Assembly (NCBI GenBank): GCA_033584155.1
Contig: CP138355.1
Location: 2,551,826 to 2,615,825, forward strand
Origin: Candidatus Electrothrix scaldis
GTDB taxonomy: Bacteria > Desulfobacterota > Desulfobulbia > Desulfobulbales > Desulfobulbaceae
DNA length: 64,000 nt
Reading direction: 5' to 3'
Shown here: positions 28,951 to 39,118 of the stretch, in pieces
Layout of the letters: each line of letters begins with the position of its first letter
Position numbering within the stretch: position 1 is the stretch's first letter
The notes under the pieces: generated by a model
Seen by the model: the letters and a program-made list of their open reading frames with translations, nothing else
The model's database searches: none
What the model was told of the DNA's origin: nothing
Position numbers and translations under genes: made by a program

Positions 28951-30174
28951 ATGAAATCCGTTGAGGAACAAATCGCACTTATTGAACGCGGCTGTGCCGA
29001 GCTTATTTCCCGGGAAGATCTGGAAAAGAAGCTCAAAAACGCCATTGAAAAGGATGAACCGCTGGTTGTCAAAGCTGGTTTTGATCCCACTGCGCCGGAT
29101 CTCCATTTGGGACATACCGTATTGCTCCAGAAGCTGCGTCAGTTTCAGCAGCTGGGCCATACTGTTAACTTTCTGATCGGCGATTTTACCGGATTGATCG
29201 GCGATCCGACCGGTAAATCTGAGACCCGTCCGCCCCTGACCCGTGACGAGGTTACCCGTAATGCAGAGACCTATAAACAGCAGGTTTTCAAGATTCTGGA
29301 TCCTGCCAAAACCAAGGTTGTTTTCAACTCTGCATGGTTAGGGGAGCTTTCCTCCTACGAGATGATTCGTCTGGCCTCTGAGCTGACCGTTGCTCGCATG
29401 TTGGAGCGCGATGATTTTAAGAAGCGTTTTGAGGGACATCAACCTATCTCTATTCATGAATTTTTCTACCCCCTGATTCAGGGCTACGATTCTGTTGCCT
29501 TAAAGGCTGATGTGGAGCTGGGGGGAACAGATCAGCTTTTTAACCTGCTCATGGGCCGGGAAATGCAGCGCTCTCGCGGTATGGCTCCCCAGGTTGTTTT
29601 GACCATGCCCCTGCTTGAGGGTTTGGACGGGGTCAATAAGATGAGCAAGTCTCTGGGAAATTACATCGGTGTCTCCGAATCAGCGGATGATATCTTTGGC
29701 AAGGTTCTTTCCATGAGTGATGAGCTCATGTTCCGTTATTATGAGCTGCTCAGCGATCTGACGATGGACAAAATCGGTCAGCTGAAGCAGGATATGGAGC
29801 AGGGCAAGGTACATCCTAAGGCGGTCAAGGTGCAGCTTGCTAAGGAGCTTGTCGCACGTTTTCATGACCAAGATGCAGCAGAGGTAGCGGAAAAAAACTT
29901 CGATCAGATTTTTAAGCGGCACGAGCTGCCTGATGATATCCCGGAAAAGACCCTTGCTGTGGAGGGGGAGACCATATGGCTGCCCAAGCTTCTGCTGGAA
30001 GCTGATCTTGTCCAATCAACTTCAGACGGTCGGCGGATGGTCAAACAAAACGCTGTTACCGTGAACGGTGAGAAGGTTGCAGACGTCGCCGCTGAAATCC
30101 CAACTAATGCCGAAGTGTTGCTCAAGGTTGGGAAACGTCGGTTCTGCAAGGTCCTGTTTTGCCCTGCTGAGTAA
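28951..30174 (+). CDS. tyrS: Tyrosyl-tRNA synthetase
   Basis: A 407-residue class I synthetase that charges tRNA-Tyr. The HIGH motif is HLGH at 52-55 and KMSKS is at 230-234. The substrate loop ([23 protein letters not shown]) is intact. A C-terminal S4-type RNA-binding domain (about 340-400) ends the protein. This is the long TyrS subtype (TyrZ-like) with HLGH. Confidence 0.96.
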   Translation: MKSVEEQIALIERGCAELISREDLEKKLKNAIEKDEPLVVKAGFDPTAPDLHLGHTVLLQKLRQFQQLGHTVNFLIGDFTGLIGDPTGKSETRPPLTRDEVTRNAETYKQQVFKILDPAKTKVVFNSAWLGELSSYEMIRLASELTVARMLERDDFKKRFEGHQPISIHEFFYPLIQGYDSVALKADVELGGTDQLFNLLMGREMQRSRGMAPQVVLTMPLLEGLDGVNKMSKSLGNYIGVSESADDIFGKVLSMSDELMFRYYELLSDLTMDKIGQLKQDMEQGKVHPKAVKVQLAKELVARFHDQDAAEVAEKNFDQIFKRHELPDDIPEKTLAVEGETIWLPKLLLEADLVQSTSDGRRMVKQNAVTVNGEKVADVAAEIPTNAEVLLKVGKRRFCKVLFCPAE

Positions 30175-30236
30175 TGAGCAAGAGAGCTTGTTATACTCTC
30201 TCAACCGTCAAAAATCAGGAAGACATCAGGATTGAC

Positions 30237-30284
30237 AAAAGGAGGTCGGAAGTGCAGCTTTTCAAGCTGCCTCAGCCTCCTTTT
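30237..30284. terminator. Bidirectional terminator between tyrS and the Fur-family gene
   Basis: AAAAGGAGG and CCTCCTTTT form the outer stem, GCAGCTT/AAGCTGC the inner stem, loop TTC. T runs occur on both strands. The Fur-family stop codon falls in the loop. Confidence 0.7.
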
Positions 30285-30684
30285 CTTTTTCCTGCTGACA
30301 TGCCGGGCATTCACCCGTGAACTCAATACTGTGTCCTAGAATGTGATAGGAGGTTTGCTCAGTAGCGTTTTGGGTGATCCTTTCCTGCACATCAATGCTG
30401 ATGTCCTCCATTTTTCCACAGACAGAACAACGAATATGGTAATGCGGATCGGTGGTGGCATCAAAGCGTTTCTGCGCCCCACCCAGTTCGAGCTTCAGTA
30501 TCATCCCGGAATCAGCCATAAGCTCCAGGTTCCGGTAGACTGTTCCCAGCCCGATTCTGGGCAATCGTTTTCTCACCATCTCATACAGTTCGCAGGCAGT
30601 AGGGTGGGTGTTGACCCTGGAAAGCTCTTCAAGCAGAATTTGACGCTGAGTTGTCAGGCGGATCATGGATTCTGGAGCATTCAT
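30262..30684 (-). CDS. Fur/PerR-family metalloregulator
   Basis: A 140-residue regulator with an N-terminal winged helix (RLTTQRQILLEELS, GTVYRNLELMADSG) and a C-terminal dimerisation domain with metal ligands (DPHYHIRCSVCGK, HSIEFTGECPAC). Both CXXC pairs for structural zinc are present. The HYHIRC layout suits PerR or Fur; the target metal or peroxide cannot be decided. Confidence 0.9.
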   Translation of the reverse strand: MNAPESMIRLTTQRQILLEELSRVNTHPTACELYEMVRKRLPRIGLGTVYRNLELMADSGMILKLELGGAQKRFDATTDPHYHIRCSVCGKMEDISIDVQERITQNATEQTSYHILGHSIEFTGECPACQQEKEKEAEAA

Positions 30685-31035
30685 AATCTTTCTCTCTGAT
30701 TATTGGTAAATGGTGTATGGTGGCTTGGTCTGCCTCTCTCTGCCTTGAGGCTACCCTGGTGACCTCATCTGCAACGTAATAGAAGAGGAAAAAGCCTCGA
30801 ATAAGGCGTGTTGTTAGATGCTACAATAATGTCTCGTTTGATCTGTGTTGTTCATCTGCTGAATAAATATGGCATGACAATGTAGTATATATTATTGAAT
30901 AGCCGGTCGAGAGTTTCTTTGAGCTAATTATTATGTCTTATAAAACGAATTTTTAGGAAGTCAAGTTTTTAATAAAGAGACCCAGTGTATTTTTTACACA
31001 GTACGTATTTTGTAGTACGGTGCATTGTTATTTTT

Positions 31036-31063
31036 TTGACTGTGCGCCAATAAAAATTATTAT
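31036..31063 (+). promoter_or_regulatory. Sigma-70-like promoter for dus
   Basis: TTGACT (31036-31041) and TATTAT (31058-31063), 16-bp spacer, 30 nt before the dus start. The rest of the AT-rich 30685-31093 gap carries the Fur-family promoter on the other strand; no clear Fur box was seen. Confidence 0.45.
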
Positions 31064-31093
31064 TTCCGAGATGCACGGAGCAAAATAAGAAGA

Positions 31094-32113
31094 ATGAAAA
31101 TAAAAAATCTTCACATTAGCCCGCCCCTGTTTTTGGCCCCGATGGCTGGCTTGACCCATTCTGCCTTGCGTGTGCTTCTGCTTCGGCTCGGAGGGGTAGG
31201 GATGCTGTCAACCGAGATGCTTGCTGCCCGCAAATTACCTATCGAGAATGAGCATATTTCTCCGTTTCTGCTCCGTACTGAGGAAGAAAAGCCGCTTTCC
31301 TACCAGCTCCTGGTCAGGGATGCGGCAGAGATCGCACCGGCCTTGCAGGCGCTGCACCGCCTACAGGCAGATGCTGTGGATATCAATCTGGGCTGCCCGG
31401 CTCCCAGGGTACGTCGTTCCGGTGGGGGGAGTTCTTTGATGGACACCCCGGATCTTGTTCGGGAGATTATTGCTGAAGCCCGGAAGAATACGGAATTACC
31501 TTTGACTGCAAAAATCAGGCTGGGAGAGACTTTTTCAGAGGAAAAATTACGGAGTTTTTGTCAGATGTTGGAAGGTGAGGGGATTGACCTACTCACTGTT
31601 CATGCCCGCCTGCGCAAGGAGTCCTTTTGCCGGAAACCGCACTGGGAATGGGTTGCCAAGGTCAAGGAATGGGTCGCTGTGCCAGTGATTGCCAACGGCT
31701 CTGTCTTATCAGTGGCAGATGCAAAAAAATGCCTTGATATCAGTGGGGCGGACGGGTTAATGATTGGCCGGGGAGCCGCATTTGCCCCTTGGCTTTTTGC
31801 AGAAATTGCCAGAGAGGTGTACGGACTTGATCTTCCTGATGTCAAGATTTGTCGGCCTGCTGTGTATGGAGATTTTGTTGCCGCCTTGCAGCGTTTCCCC
31901 CCAGAGCGTCGTCTCGGCAGACTCAAAGAGTTCACCCATTATTTTGCTGAGAATTATTTTTTTGGCCATACGCTGGCATGTCAAGTGCAAGGTGCAGGCT
32001 CCGTGCAGCAGGCCTGGGAACGGGCCTGTGCCTTTTTTCAGCGTAATGATGAGCAGGGGATGGAAGAGGCGGAACAGCATCTGGCAGAGATTACCCAGCT
32101 CCTGGTAAGTTGA
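31094..32113 (+). CDS. dus: tRNA-dihydrouridine synthase
   Basis: A 339-residue FMN enzyme that reduces uridine in tRNA. N-terminal APMAGLTHSALR binds FMN. The catalytic Cys101 lies in INLGCPAPRV, with LTAKIRLG, LLTVHAR and DGLMIGRGAA as further TIM-barrel motifs. A C-terminal helical domain completes it. Which Dus subfamily cannot be told. Confidence 0.92.
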   Translation: MKIKNLHISPPLFLAPMAGLTHSALRVLLLRLGGVGMLSTEMLAARKLPIENEHISPFLLRTEEEKPLSYQLLVRDAAEIAPALQALHRLQADAVDINLGCPAPRVRRSGGGSSLMDTPDLVREIIAEARKNTELPLTAKIRLGETFSEEKLRSFCQMLEGEGIDLLTVHARLRKESFCRKPHWEWVAKVKEWVAVPVIANGSVLSVADAKKCLDISGADGLMIGRGAAFAPWLFAEIAREVYGLDLPDVKICRPAVYGDFVAALQRFPPERRLGRLKEFTHYFAENYFFGHTLACQVQGAGSVQQAWERACAFFQRNDEQGMEEAEQHLAEITQLLVS

Positions 32114-32172
32114 TGCGAGTTCAGGTGTTGCGCGCAGGAAAGGGCAGGCCTAAGCCTGTTTGGAGCAGAAAA

Positions 32173-33450
32173 TCAGCCGAGGTAAGGGTTGAAATAGCCG
32201 AATTTGAGAGCAGGAAACTCTTTTTTTAAATTGTCCAGCCAGCGGAGCATACCCAGCGGTTGTTGTTTGGGCGCATGCTGGACGGCCTTTCTGTAATGCT
32301 CCGGGTCCATATTCAGGTTGCGCAACTGGATAAGATCAGGACCGGTTGCGGCGATGAGCTCACAGAACGCATCATATTCCTCGGGATCATCAGTAAAGCC
32401 GGGCAGGATGAAATAGTTCAGGGAAACATGCTTGCCTGCCTCTTTCATAACCTCGATGGAGCGGCGTACATCCGAGAAGGTGAACCCTGAAGGACGGTAA
32501 TAACGTTGGTGAAAATCCGGGCGCGCTGAGTTCATGGAGACCCGGATAGAATCCAAACCTGCTGCGACCAGTTTTTTCACCGCATCTGGTAGGCTGGCAT
32601 TGCTGTTCAGATTGATAGTCCCCTTTGGGGTCTGCTGGCGGATCAGCTCAATTGATTTTTCCAGGGTAGGAGCTTGGAGAAGCGGCTCGCCCTCGCAGCC
32701 CTGACCAAAGCTGACCACAGGACGGGGGGCGCTTTCCAGATGAGGGACGGCTATTTCAGCAATCTCACGGGCTGTTGGAACGAAGCGAATACGATCCTGG
32801 GTGGATGGGCAACAGCCTGAAGGTTGCAAGGAAATGCAGCCTAGGCAGGAGGCATTACAGTGAGGGGAGCTGGGGAGAGGTGCCTCCCAGCGTCCCAGGA
32901 AATAATTCCGGGCAGCTGGGCAGCCATAGGTTAGGCAACATTTGCCCAAATGCTGAATCAGGCGGTTGTCTTTGTGCTGCTTCAGCTTTTTTGCTGTGCG
33001 TTTATTAATTAGATCCTGATCAAATTCCGCTGCATCCTGGCGCGAGTCCTGGTCACTGCGAAAGGCAGTTACCCAGAATTTACCATCCATCCAACCAACC
33101 GCAGTATAGGCAAACAGGGGCAGAAGGGGAGCCTTTTCCTGACTTTGATACGCTGCTGTGTACACAGCTGTATGGGCTGGGGCCATAAAAGCGGCAACTG
33201 CGGAGATACCTTGTTCCCCGGTGTAGGGATCGCAATCCAGCAGGGCCGGATCACCACTGTCCGGCTCAATGCCGACCGGAAGTCTACCCGGCAGAACAAA
33301 GAGCTCACTCCCTTCGGGTAGCTCAATCAACTCCCTGTGATCCGGGCAGTGAAAAGTATCTCCACTGGCTCCGGCCATAGTGAGCCCTTCATAATCTATT
33401 ATTTCACCCTTGCTGTTGGCAAAAACCAAAGCGGGTTTACTGCTGCTCAC
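32173..33450 (-). CDS. Radical SAM protein with long N-terminal extension
   Basis: A 425-residue protein. The radical SAM cluster motif is CX3CX2C at Cys198-Cys202-Cys205 (PHCNASCLGC). Motifs GQGCEGEPLL (SAM binding) and INLNSNASLPDAV follow. The first 190 residues are an extension with its own cysteines (Cys171, Cys172, Cys177) that may bind another cluster or metal. I recognise it only as an uncharacterised radical SAM type of Desulfobacterota. It is 4 nt downstream of the next gene in a three-gene minus-strand cluster with glgP. Confidence 0.85.
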   Translation of the reverse strand: MSSSKPALVFANSKGEIIDYEGLTMAGASGDTFHCPDHRELIELPEGSELFVLPGRLPVGIEPDSGDPALLDCDPYTGEQGISAVAAFMAPAHTAVYTAAYQSQEKAPLLPLFAYTAVGWMDGKFWVTAFRSDQDSRQDAAEFDQDLINKRTAKKLKQHKDNRLIQHLGKCCLTYGCPAARNYFLGRWEAPLPSSPHCNASCLGCISLQPSGCCPSTQDRIRFVPTAREIAEIAVPHLESAPRPVVSFGQGCEGEPLLQAPTLEKSIELIRQQTPKGTINLNSNASLPDAVKKLVAAGLDSIRVSMNSARPDFHQRYYRPSGFTFSDVRRSIEVMKEAGKHVSLNYFILPGFTDDPEEYDAFCELIAATGPDLIQLRNLNMDPEHYRKAVQHAPKQQPLGMLRWLDNLKKEFPALKFGYFNPYLG

Positions 33451-33454
33451 GTGC

Positions 33455-33874
33455 TTACTTTCTCAGGGTGCTTAATACGGTATCAATGGTCTTGTAGACA
33501 TCAATGTCATCACCAAAGACATCCTGAATTTTGGGATGCTTGATAAGATCTTCTATAACATAGGCTGTCAGGTAGAGACTGAGTATGTTAGGATCTGGAA
33601 CCAAGGTTCGGAAATCCGCGATCTTGAGACGAATCTCGAACTCCTCCATGTCAGCCGGTTCACGCAACTGTCGTTCAACTCCCTGTTGAATAGCATGCAC
33701 ATCATTGGTTTCAATGATGTGCTCATCTACAAGACGCTGCACCAGCTTTATCGCCAGATCCGGGGCGTTATCTCTGGCCTTATTCAGGATAAAACGACGC
33801 TCTCTCTCTCGTTTCCGATCCAGGGCGTCAATAGCCTTATTTGTTGATCTGCTCGGGTTGATATGGCGGGCCAT
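33455..33874 (-). CDS. Hypothetical protein in the glgP cluster, 139 aa
   Basis: A soluble, highly charged helical protein (RKRERERRFILNKARD and VQRLVDEHIIETNDVHAIQ). No family recognised. The start at 33874 is chosen because AAGGAGAAAACTATC precedes it; an upstream ATG at 33922 overlaps the glgP stop region. Position between glgP and a radical SAM gene suggests one transcript, no more. Confidence 0.7.
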   Translation of the reverse strand: MARHINPSRSTNKAIDALDRKRERERRFILNKARDNAPDLAIKLVQRLVDEHIIETNDVHAIQQGVERQLREPADMEEFEIRLKIADFRTLVPDPNILSLYLTAYVIEDLIKHPKIQDVFGDDIDVYKTIDTVLSTLRK

Positions 33875-33922
33875 GATAGTTTTCTCCTTGTCTATTTCCT
33901 TACTTCTAGCCGGTGACTCCAC

Positions 33923-36121
33923 TCAGGCATCAGAGGGCTCACTTTGGTACAGGTTCTGAAATCTCTTCATACGGGCGCTCGTCTCTTCCGGCAGATCCAG
34001 ATTATATTTGCGAACATATTCTGCTGCCATTCTGTGGGTATTGAATATGGGGACATTCAGGCGCAGGTTATTGACAGCAAGTTGCATGTATTCGTCGTGA
34101 CGCTCGTAGAACAGCTCAAGGACTTTGGGCAGGAGCTGATAAAAGGACTGCGAATCCTCGGCATAGAGCAATGTGTCTGGATGCTCGCTCAGGCTGTCGG
34201 CGTTTAACGGGCCATCATACCCGAATTTCCAGCCGGTTGCCCCTTCATGATATCCTTCCACCCACCAGCCATCCATAACACTGAGATTAGGCACGCCGTT
34301 CATAGCTGCTTTCATACCACTAGTGCCGGAGGCCTCCAAAGGTCGCTTGGGACTGTTCAGCCAGGTATGTACACCAGAAACCATCATCTTGGCAATCTGC
34401 ATATCATAGCCAGGCACGAAAATCAGCTGCGCCAGCCCATTACTGCGGGTGTAGAGCTCTTCCTGGTTATCCAGAATGAGTTTCAGAACCGATTTTCCCG
34501 GTTCATCCTGGGGATGCGCCTTGCCTGCAAAGATGAAGTTGATGCGCCAATTATTTTTTACCAGAATATCCGCCAAGGCAGTCATATTGTCAAAAATAAG
34601 ATCTGCACGTTTATAGGTGGAAAAACGTCGAGCAAAGCCTACCGTGAACACATCTGGTTGCAAAAGGGATTGTTCCGGGCGCAGGTGGGAAAGGTAATTA
34701 GGCGGGTCAATCCAAGTGCTGTCCATCTGTGTACGATGATCAGAAAGCATTGTGTTGATATAGTCTATCAGAATCTCATTATCCTTGTGCCAGGCCTGCT
34801 GTAATTCGTTGCGAAAGGCCTGCTCATCTGGCAGCTGCATATGGGCGAAGACACCGGGGTCATCCCGCCATCCCTCCAGCTCTTTGGTTGTATCAAAAAG
34901 CTCTGCTCGTGCCTCGCTGATCCAGGTCAGATGATGCACACCGTTGGTGATGGCCTTTATCTTCTCCGCAACATCAGGGAATTGCTTTCTGGTCACATCA
35001 CGGTGCAGGCGACTGACGCTGTTAATGGCTCGGTTGACCCGCATGGCAAAGGCCGTGAAATTATACTCATGAGGGGAATCAGAATCATGGGCCAACAGGT
35101 CAAGAATGCGGTGACAGGTCTCGTGGCTGATACCTGTGTAAAGTGAGCGGGCAAAGCGGTCATGCCCAGCCTTCACCGGGGTATGGATGGTATAGACTAT
35201 CTGGCGGGCAACCTCTTGGGCAGCTGCCATAATGTCCTCGTCACGCATAGTTGTTCTGAGATCTTTTCCCAAGGTTCTTTTCAGCTGGCGAAGTATCAGA
35301 TGCAGGGTGACCGCGACCCCGTGCTGTTCATTAAGATGAATGGTGTGGGGCGTTAGGCCAAGGGCTTCCGTCAGCGGTAAAATGCCGGAACCGAGCATGC
35401 GACGCTGATTTGCCTTCATAATAGCCGACTTGGCATTGTATAATCGCAGGCCTGCTTCCCGAACCCAAGGGGGAGAAGAAGGAATGGAGTAGTCCAGGAG
35501 GAATTCCGGGACAAAAAAATCCAATTCCTCGCTGACCTCCATCTTCATCCAGACATGGGCCTTTGCCATGGTAGGATGATCGTATTCATTGAAAAAAGGA
35601 ACCGTGATCTCCAGTGGCTGTCCTGGATTTTCAGGATCCTGCAGCTGAAAAAGGGTCGGGGTTGCCTCGGGTGACCAGCTCGTGGCCTGGTCAATCTGAC
35701 CGACTCGGGAATCAACAAGTTGGGAAAAATATCCCTCTCGGTAGAGCAGGGAAATAGCGATGACCGGGATATGGGTATCAGCAAAGCTTTTCAGCGTATC
35801 TCCAGCAAGCACGCCCAAGCCACCACTGTAATTGGGGATTTTCCTCGGTCCCTGAAGATATTTATCAAGAAACAGCTGAACAGTCGGGTCTGGACTTGTT
35901 GTGTATTCTTCCTCTTTGAGGAAATCCTGTACAGGATGAAAAATATCCGGATCTGCACCGATCTCCATCGAGACATAGGCGACAGAGTTCTTTTTCGGAC
36001 TGCTGAGTTCTTGCCAAACCTGATCAAAAATAGATTGGGGAACTCCGAAAAACGTACCGAATTTATTGCTACAGGTTAATTCTTCGACTGACTTGATGTT
36101 GATCGGTTTTTTACTGGTCAC
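33923..36121 (-). CDS. glgP: Alpha-glucan phosphorylase
   Basis: A 732-residue family GT35 enzyme that releases glucose-1-phosphate from glycogen or maltodextrin. The PLP site is visible in ASGTSGMKAAMNG (Lys), followed by GVPNLSVMDGWWVEGY. Further motifs are VAYVSMEIG near the start, YSGGLGVLAGDTLKS, HLNEQHGVAVT and GFARRFSTYKRADL. The layout matches the alpha-glucan phosphorylase family found in many anaerobes. It leads a minus-strand group with the hypothetical protein and the radical SAM gene. Confidence 0.95.
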   Translation of the reverse strand: MTSKKPINIKSVEELTCSNKFGTFFGVPQSIFDQVWQELSSPKKNSVAYVSMEIGADPDIFHPVQDFLKEEEYTTSPDPTVQLFLDKYLQGPRKIPNYSGGLGVLAGDTLKSFADTHIPVIAISLLYREGYFSQLVDSRVGQIDQATSWSPEATPTLFQLQDPENPGQPLEITVPFFNEYDHPTMAKAHVWMKMEVSEELDFFVPEFLLDYSIPSSPPWVREAGLRLYNAKSAIMKANQRRMLGSGILPLTEALGLTPHTIHLNEQHGVAVTLHLILRQLKRTLGKDLRTTMRDEDIMAAAQEVARQIVYTIHTPVKAGHDRFARSLYTGISHETCHRILDLLAHDSDSPHEYNFTAFAMRVNRAINSVSRLHRDVTRKQFPDVAEKIKAITNGVHHLTWISEARAELFDTTKELEGWRDDPGVFAHMQLPDEQAFRNELQQAWHKDNEILIDYINTMLSDHRTQMDSTWIDPPNYLSHLRPEQSLLQPDVFTVGFARRFSTYKRADLIFDNMTALADILVKNNWRINFIFAGKAHPQDEPGKSVLKLILDNQEELYTRSNGLAQLIFVPGYDMQIAKMMVSGVHTWLNSPKRPLEASGTSGMKAAMNGVPNLSVMDGWWVEGYHEGATGWKFGYDGPLNADSLSEHPDTLLYAEDSQSFYQLLPKVLELFYERHDEYMQLAVNNLRLNVPIFNTHRMAAEYVRKYNLDLPEETSARMKRFQNLYQSEPSDA

Positions 36122-36609
36122 GTCTGCCTCTGGATGCCTCTTACGTTAGGTTGCCTTGGAGGTTATTTCTCCTGGGCACTGATTAAAAAAGTTATGTTTC
36201 CGTTCCAGGAACGGTACCTTGACGAACTGTAACATAAACACTGCTAAAGTAGATGGGCTGCTGTGGTTTTGCAAGGGAATTTCTGTTTTTAGTGCAAATA
36301 GTCCTTATATGATTGCCTAAAAAGTGATAGATTCAAAGAGATAAATTTTTCTCGTTGAAAAACACCTGGGCTGCTCAATAAGCTGTTTTTTATCGGTTAA
36401 TGAAATATCCCTGAGCTGGTGGGAAAAGCGTGGTAGAGTGTATGAGATGGCCTGAGCTTGTCAATGAAGGCGAGTATTCCTCGTTTCGTTTTCTGTATAA
36501 CCTTCCTGTCTAGTCGCAGTTTTTGCCCTCCTGACTCCTCAGTCTTATGAGATTGTGGAAAATAATATATAAGTTGATGTAGTTGCTTGTCAAAAAGAAA
36601 AGAGAGAAA
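36122..36609. other. Divergent intergenic region with palindrome
   Basis: Between glgP and eptA, which are transcribed apart. A perfect 15-bp palindrome (CCGTTCCAGGAACGG, 36200-36214) is flanked by TTATGTT (36192-36198) and AACATAA (36231-36237), giving nested dyad symmetry about 80-95 bp before glgP. This could be an operator. No gene seen. Confidence 0.45.
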
Positions 36610-38235
36610 ATGGATTCAAATTCGTCCGAAGATACATCTTTGCAGAAAAAGCACCTCACAAGGACGCAACTTGTTCTCTTGGTGTCTCTATTTTTTATTT
36701 TTTTTGCAAACATTACTTTTTTTCGTCATGTCTTCGTCATTTACCCCTTTGTCGCAAAGAATTTTATTTTTTTAGCATCATTAGTTGTTGGGAGCACCTG
36801 TGCGATAGGTCTTTTTCTGACCATTATAACAAGTATCTGCTCACCCAGGCTAGTTCTCATCCTGTTCTTGCTCGTTTCTTCGGTTGCTGCCTATTTCATG
36901 GATACCTATGATCTGGTTATCGATCATCTTATGATTCAGAATATCGTGGAGACCAATTGGGACGAAACTTCTGATTTGCTCAATCTCAGGATGGTTGGTT
37001 ATTTGTTTTTTCTAGGGGTGCTGCCGAGTTATCTCGTGTATAAGGTCAAGTTGCATAAAGAATCTTTTCGTAAGACAGTTTTTTGTGGCATTCGAAATAG
37101 CGTTGTTTTGCTTGTCGCAATGGCTCTTATCGTCCTCTCGTTAAGCAGGTTTTATACTTCCTTTTTTCGAGAGCACGAATCACTGCGTTGGTTCAGTAAT
37201 CCTATCTATTATGTGTATTCTTTATCAAAATATATCCAGAAGGATCTTAATCTGCATAAAGTGAAGGTGACGGCCCTGGGTGCTGATGCTGTCGTCGATG
37301 GTCATCATGCGGCCAAAAAGCTTGTTATTATTGTTGTGGGCGAGGCGGCTCGGGCTGATCATTTTTCTCTGGATGGTTATCCGAGGGAGACCAATCCACT
37401 TTTGCAAAAAGAAGATATTTATAATTTCAGCAAGGTGTTTTCTTGCGGAACCTCAACTGCATATTCGGTGCCATGTATGTTTTCCGTCTTTCCCAGATCA
37501 GAATTCAGCTCAAGCAAGGGCAAGAGAACCGAGAATGTTTTGGATGTATTACATCATACCGGACAGATTGATATATTATGGCGCGATAATAACTCCGATT
37601 CAAAGGGAGTAGCTTTGCGTGTACCCTATGAAGATTATAGGATTCCGGAGAATAACACCATGTGCGATGACGGGGAGTGCAGAGACGAGGGAATGCTGGT
37701 TGGAATTGATCAGTATATCGCAGAGCATAAGGGGAGGGATATTCTCATTGTTCTCCACCAGATGGGGAATCATGGGCCAGCATACTATAAAAGGTATCCA
37801 AAGCAATTCGAGGTCTTTACGCCAACCTGTACAACAAATCAGCTGGAAGATTGCAGTCAGGAGGAAATAATAAACAGTTATGATAATGCCTTGCGTTATA
37901 CGGATTATTTCTTGGATAAGACAATTAATTTTTTGAGAAAATATGATAAGGAGCGCGAGACGGCCATGATCTACTTCAGTGATCATGGCGAGAGTTTAGG
38001 GGAGGGAGGCATTTATCTGCATGGCTTGCCCTATATGATTGCCCCGGAAGCGCAAAAGCATATTGGCGCACTGATGTGGTTCGGGGAACAGGCTAGACAG
38101 TACATTAATCTTCATCTGCTTCAGCAAAAAAAAGATAAGGAATACAGTCATGATAATCTCTTTCATACCTTGCTCGGCTTCTTTGAGGTGAAAACAGATG
38201 TGTATGATAAAAATTTTGATATTATAAATAATTAG
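36610..38235 (+). CDS. eptA: Phosphoethanolamine-lipid A transferase, EptA/MCR type
   Basis: A 541-residue inner-membrane enzyme. Five hydrophobic helices (about 20-185) precede a periplasmic alkaline-phosphatase-fold domain. The catalytic Thr281 lies in SCGTSTAYSVPCMFS, and metal ligands in VVGEAARADH (Glu245), SDHGESLGE and the late HG segment. Paired cysteines (PTCTTNQLEDC, MCDDGEC) match the disulfides of the family. It adds phosphoethanolamine to lipid A, lowering polymyxin binding. The start at 36610 (MDSNSS, AAGAGAG upstream) is preferred over TTG at 36583. Confidence 0.93.
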   Translation: MDSNSSEDTSLQKKHLTRTQLVLLVSLFFIFFANITFFRHVFVIYPFVAKNFIFLASLVVGSTCAIGLFLTIITSICSPRLVLILFLLVSSVAAYFMDTYDLVIDHLMIQNIVETNWDETSDLLNLRMVGYLFFLGVLPSYLVYKVKLHKESFRKTVFCGIRNSVVLLVAMALIVLSLSRFYTSFFREHESLRWFSNPIYYVYSLSKYIQKDLNLHKVKVTALGADAVVDGHHAAKKLVIIVVGEAARADHFSLDGYPRETNPLLQKEDIYNFSKVFSCGTSTAYSVPCMFSVFPRSEFSSSKGKRTENVLDVLHHTGQIDILWRDNNSDSKGVALRVPYEDYRIPENNTMCDDGECRDEGMLVGIDQYIAEHKGRDILIVLHQMGNHGPAYYKRYPKQFEVFTPTCTTNQLEDCSQEEIINSYDNALRYTDYFLDKTINFLRKYDKERETAMIYFSDHGESLGEGGIYLHGLPYMIAPEAQKHIGALMWFGEQARQYINLHLLQQKKDKEYSHDNLFHTLLGFFEVKTDVYDKNFDIINN

Positions 38236-38596
38236 CTTGTGGCTTCGTCATGTATACAGCTCCGTTGCATCACCGGATCGGCCTCAGTCTCAGAGAGGTT
38301 CAGTTTCTAAAAAAAATCTTGAATTCCTCCCTTGTTCGGTTAGGATAGCTAAGGGAAAAAATCCTGTTCGGTACAAGAGGGATGTTTTTTTCTCGTAAAA
38401 TTAGGTGGTTAAAAAAGGTAGATCTTTTGCAAGTGGATTTTTTTTCTTGTTCTTTAAGTTATTATTTGCGGCATTTTTGATATCCTTGCAGGATGTCGGT
38501 TTTTCCTGGTAAAGCTCGTGCGTTGAGGCGGGCTGGGACGGAGAGACTGCGTACCTAAGTGAAATATTGATAACGTTTACAAAAAGGAGCTTGGTT
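38236..38596. other. Non-coding stretch of 360 bp
   Basis: AT-rich, with several T runs (38438-38449) that may end eptA transcription. No ORF with coding character. It contains the leader of the skp gene; no convincing promoter was picked out. Confidence 0.4.
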
Positions 38597-39118
38597 GTGA
38601 AACGAACGAGTGCGTTGATTTTTTCATCTGTGTTTTTATTTCTGACAATTTTTACAGTTGTTTCTGCGAGCGCCGCTCCTAGTGTTGGAGTGGTCAATCT
38701 GCAGCAGGTTCTGGATAAGTCCCGTGCTGGCATAGCAGCCAAGAAAAAAATGGAGGCAAAGATGAAAGAGTTCAAGGCCTCCCTTGATAAAGAAAAAGAG
38801 GAAGTATTGGCATTTCAGAAAGAATTGCAGAAAAAAGCAGATGCCTGGAATGAAGCAACAAAGAAGGAAAAAGCCCTTGAGCTGCAACGCAAAAAGCGTG
38901 ATTTTCGGGTCAAACAGGATGATGCGAACCTGGAGATGAGAAATTTGCAGGAAAAACATCTGGCCCCGATTATGAAAGAGCTGGAAAGCATTGTGGAGCA
39001 GGTTGCCAAGGCAAAGGGTATTTCTGTAATTATGCCGAACACCGCTGTGCTGTATTTTGATAAGAATGTTGATATGACCAAAGAGGTTACAGCAGCTCTG
39101 AATAAGAAGATGAAATAA
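38597..39118 (+). CDS. skp: OmpH/Skp-family periplasmic chaperone
   Basis: A 173-residue exported protein with a signal peptide ending in SASAA. The mature protein opens with the family strand VGVVNLQQVLDKS, continues as a long Lys/Glu-rich coiled coil (about 50-125) that forms the tentacles, and closes with the ISVIMPNTAVLYFDKNVDMT strand. It carries outer-membrane proteins across the periplasm. The start is GTG with AAGGAG nine bases upstream; an upstream ATG adds nothing of the signal type. Confidence 0.88.
   Translation: MKRTSALIFSSVFLFLTIFTVVSASAAPSVGVVNLQQVLDKSRAGIAAKKKMEAKMKEFKASLDKEKEEVLAFQKELQKKADAWNEATKKEKALELQRKKRDFRVKQDDANLEMRNLQEKHLAPIMKELESIVEQVAKAKGISVIMPNTAVLYFDKNVDMTKEVTAALNKKMK

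Noticed and set aside
34247-34804. 185-codon plus-strand ORF
   Set aside because: Antisense to glgP; no domain and no ribosome site.
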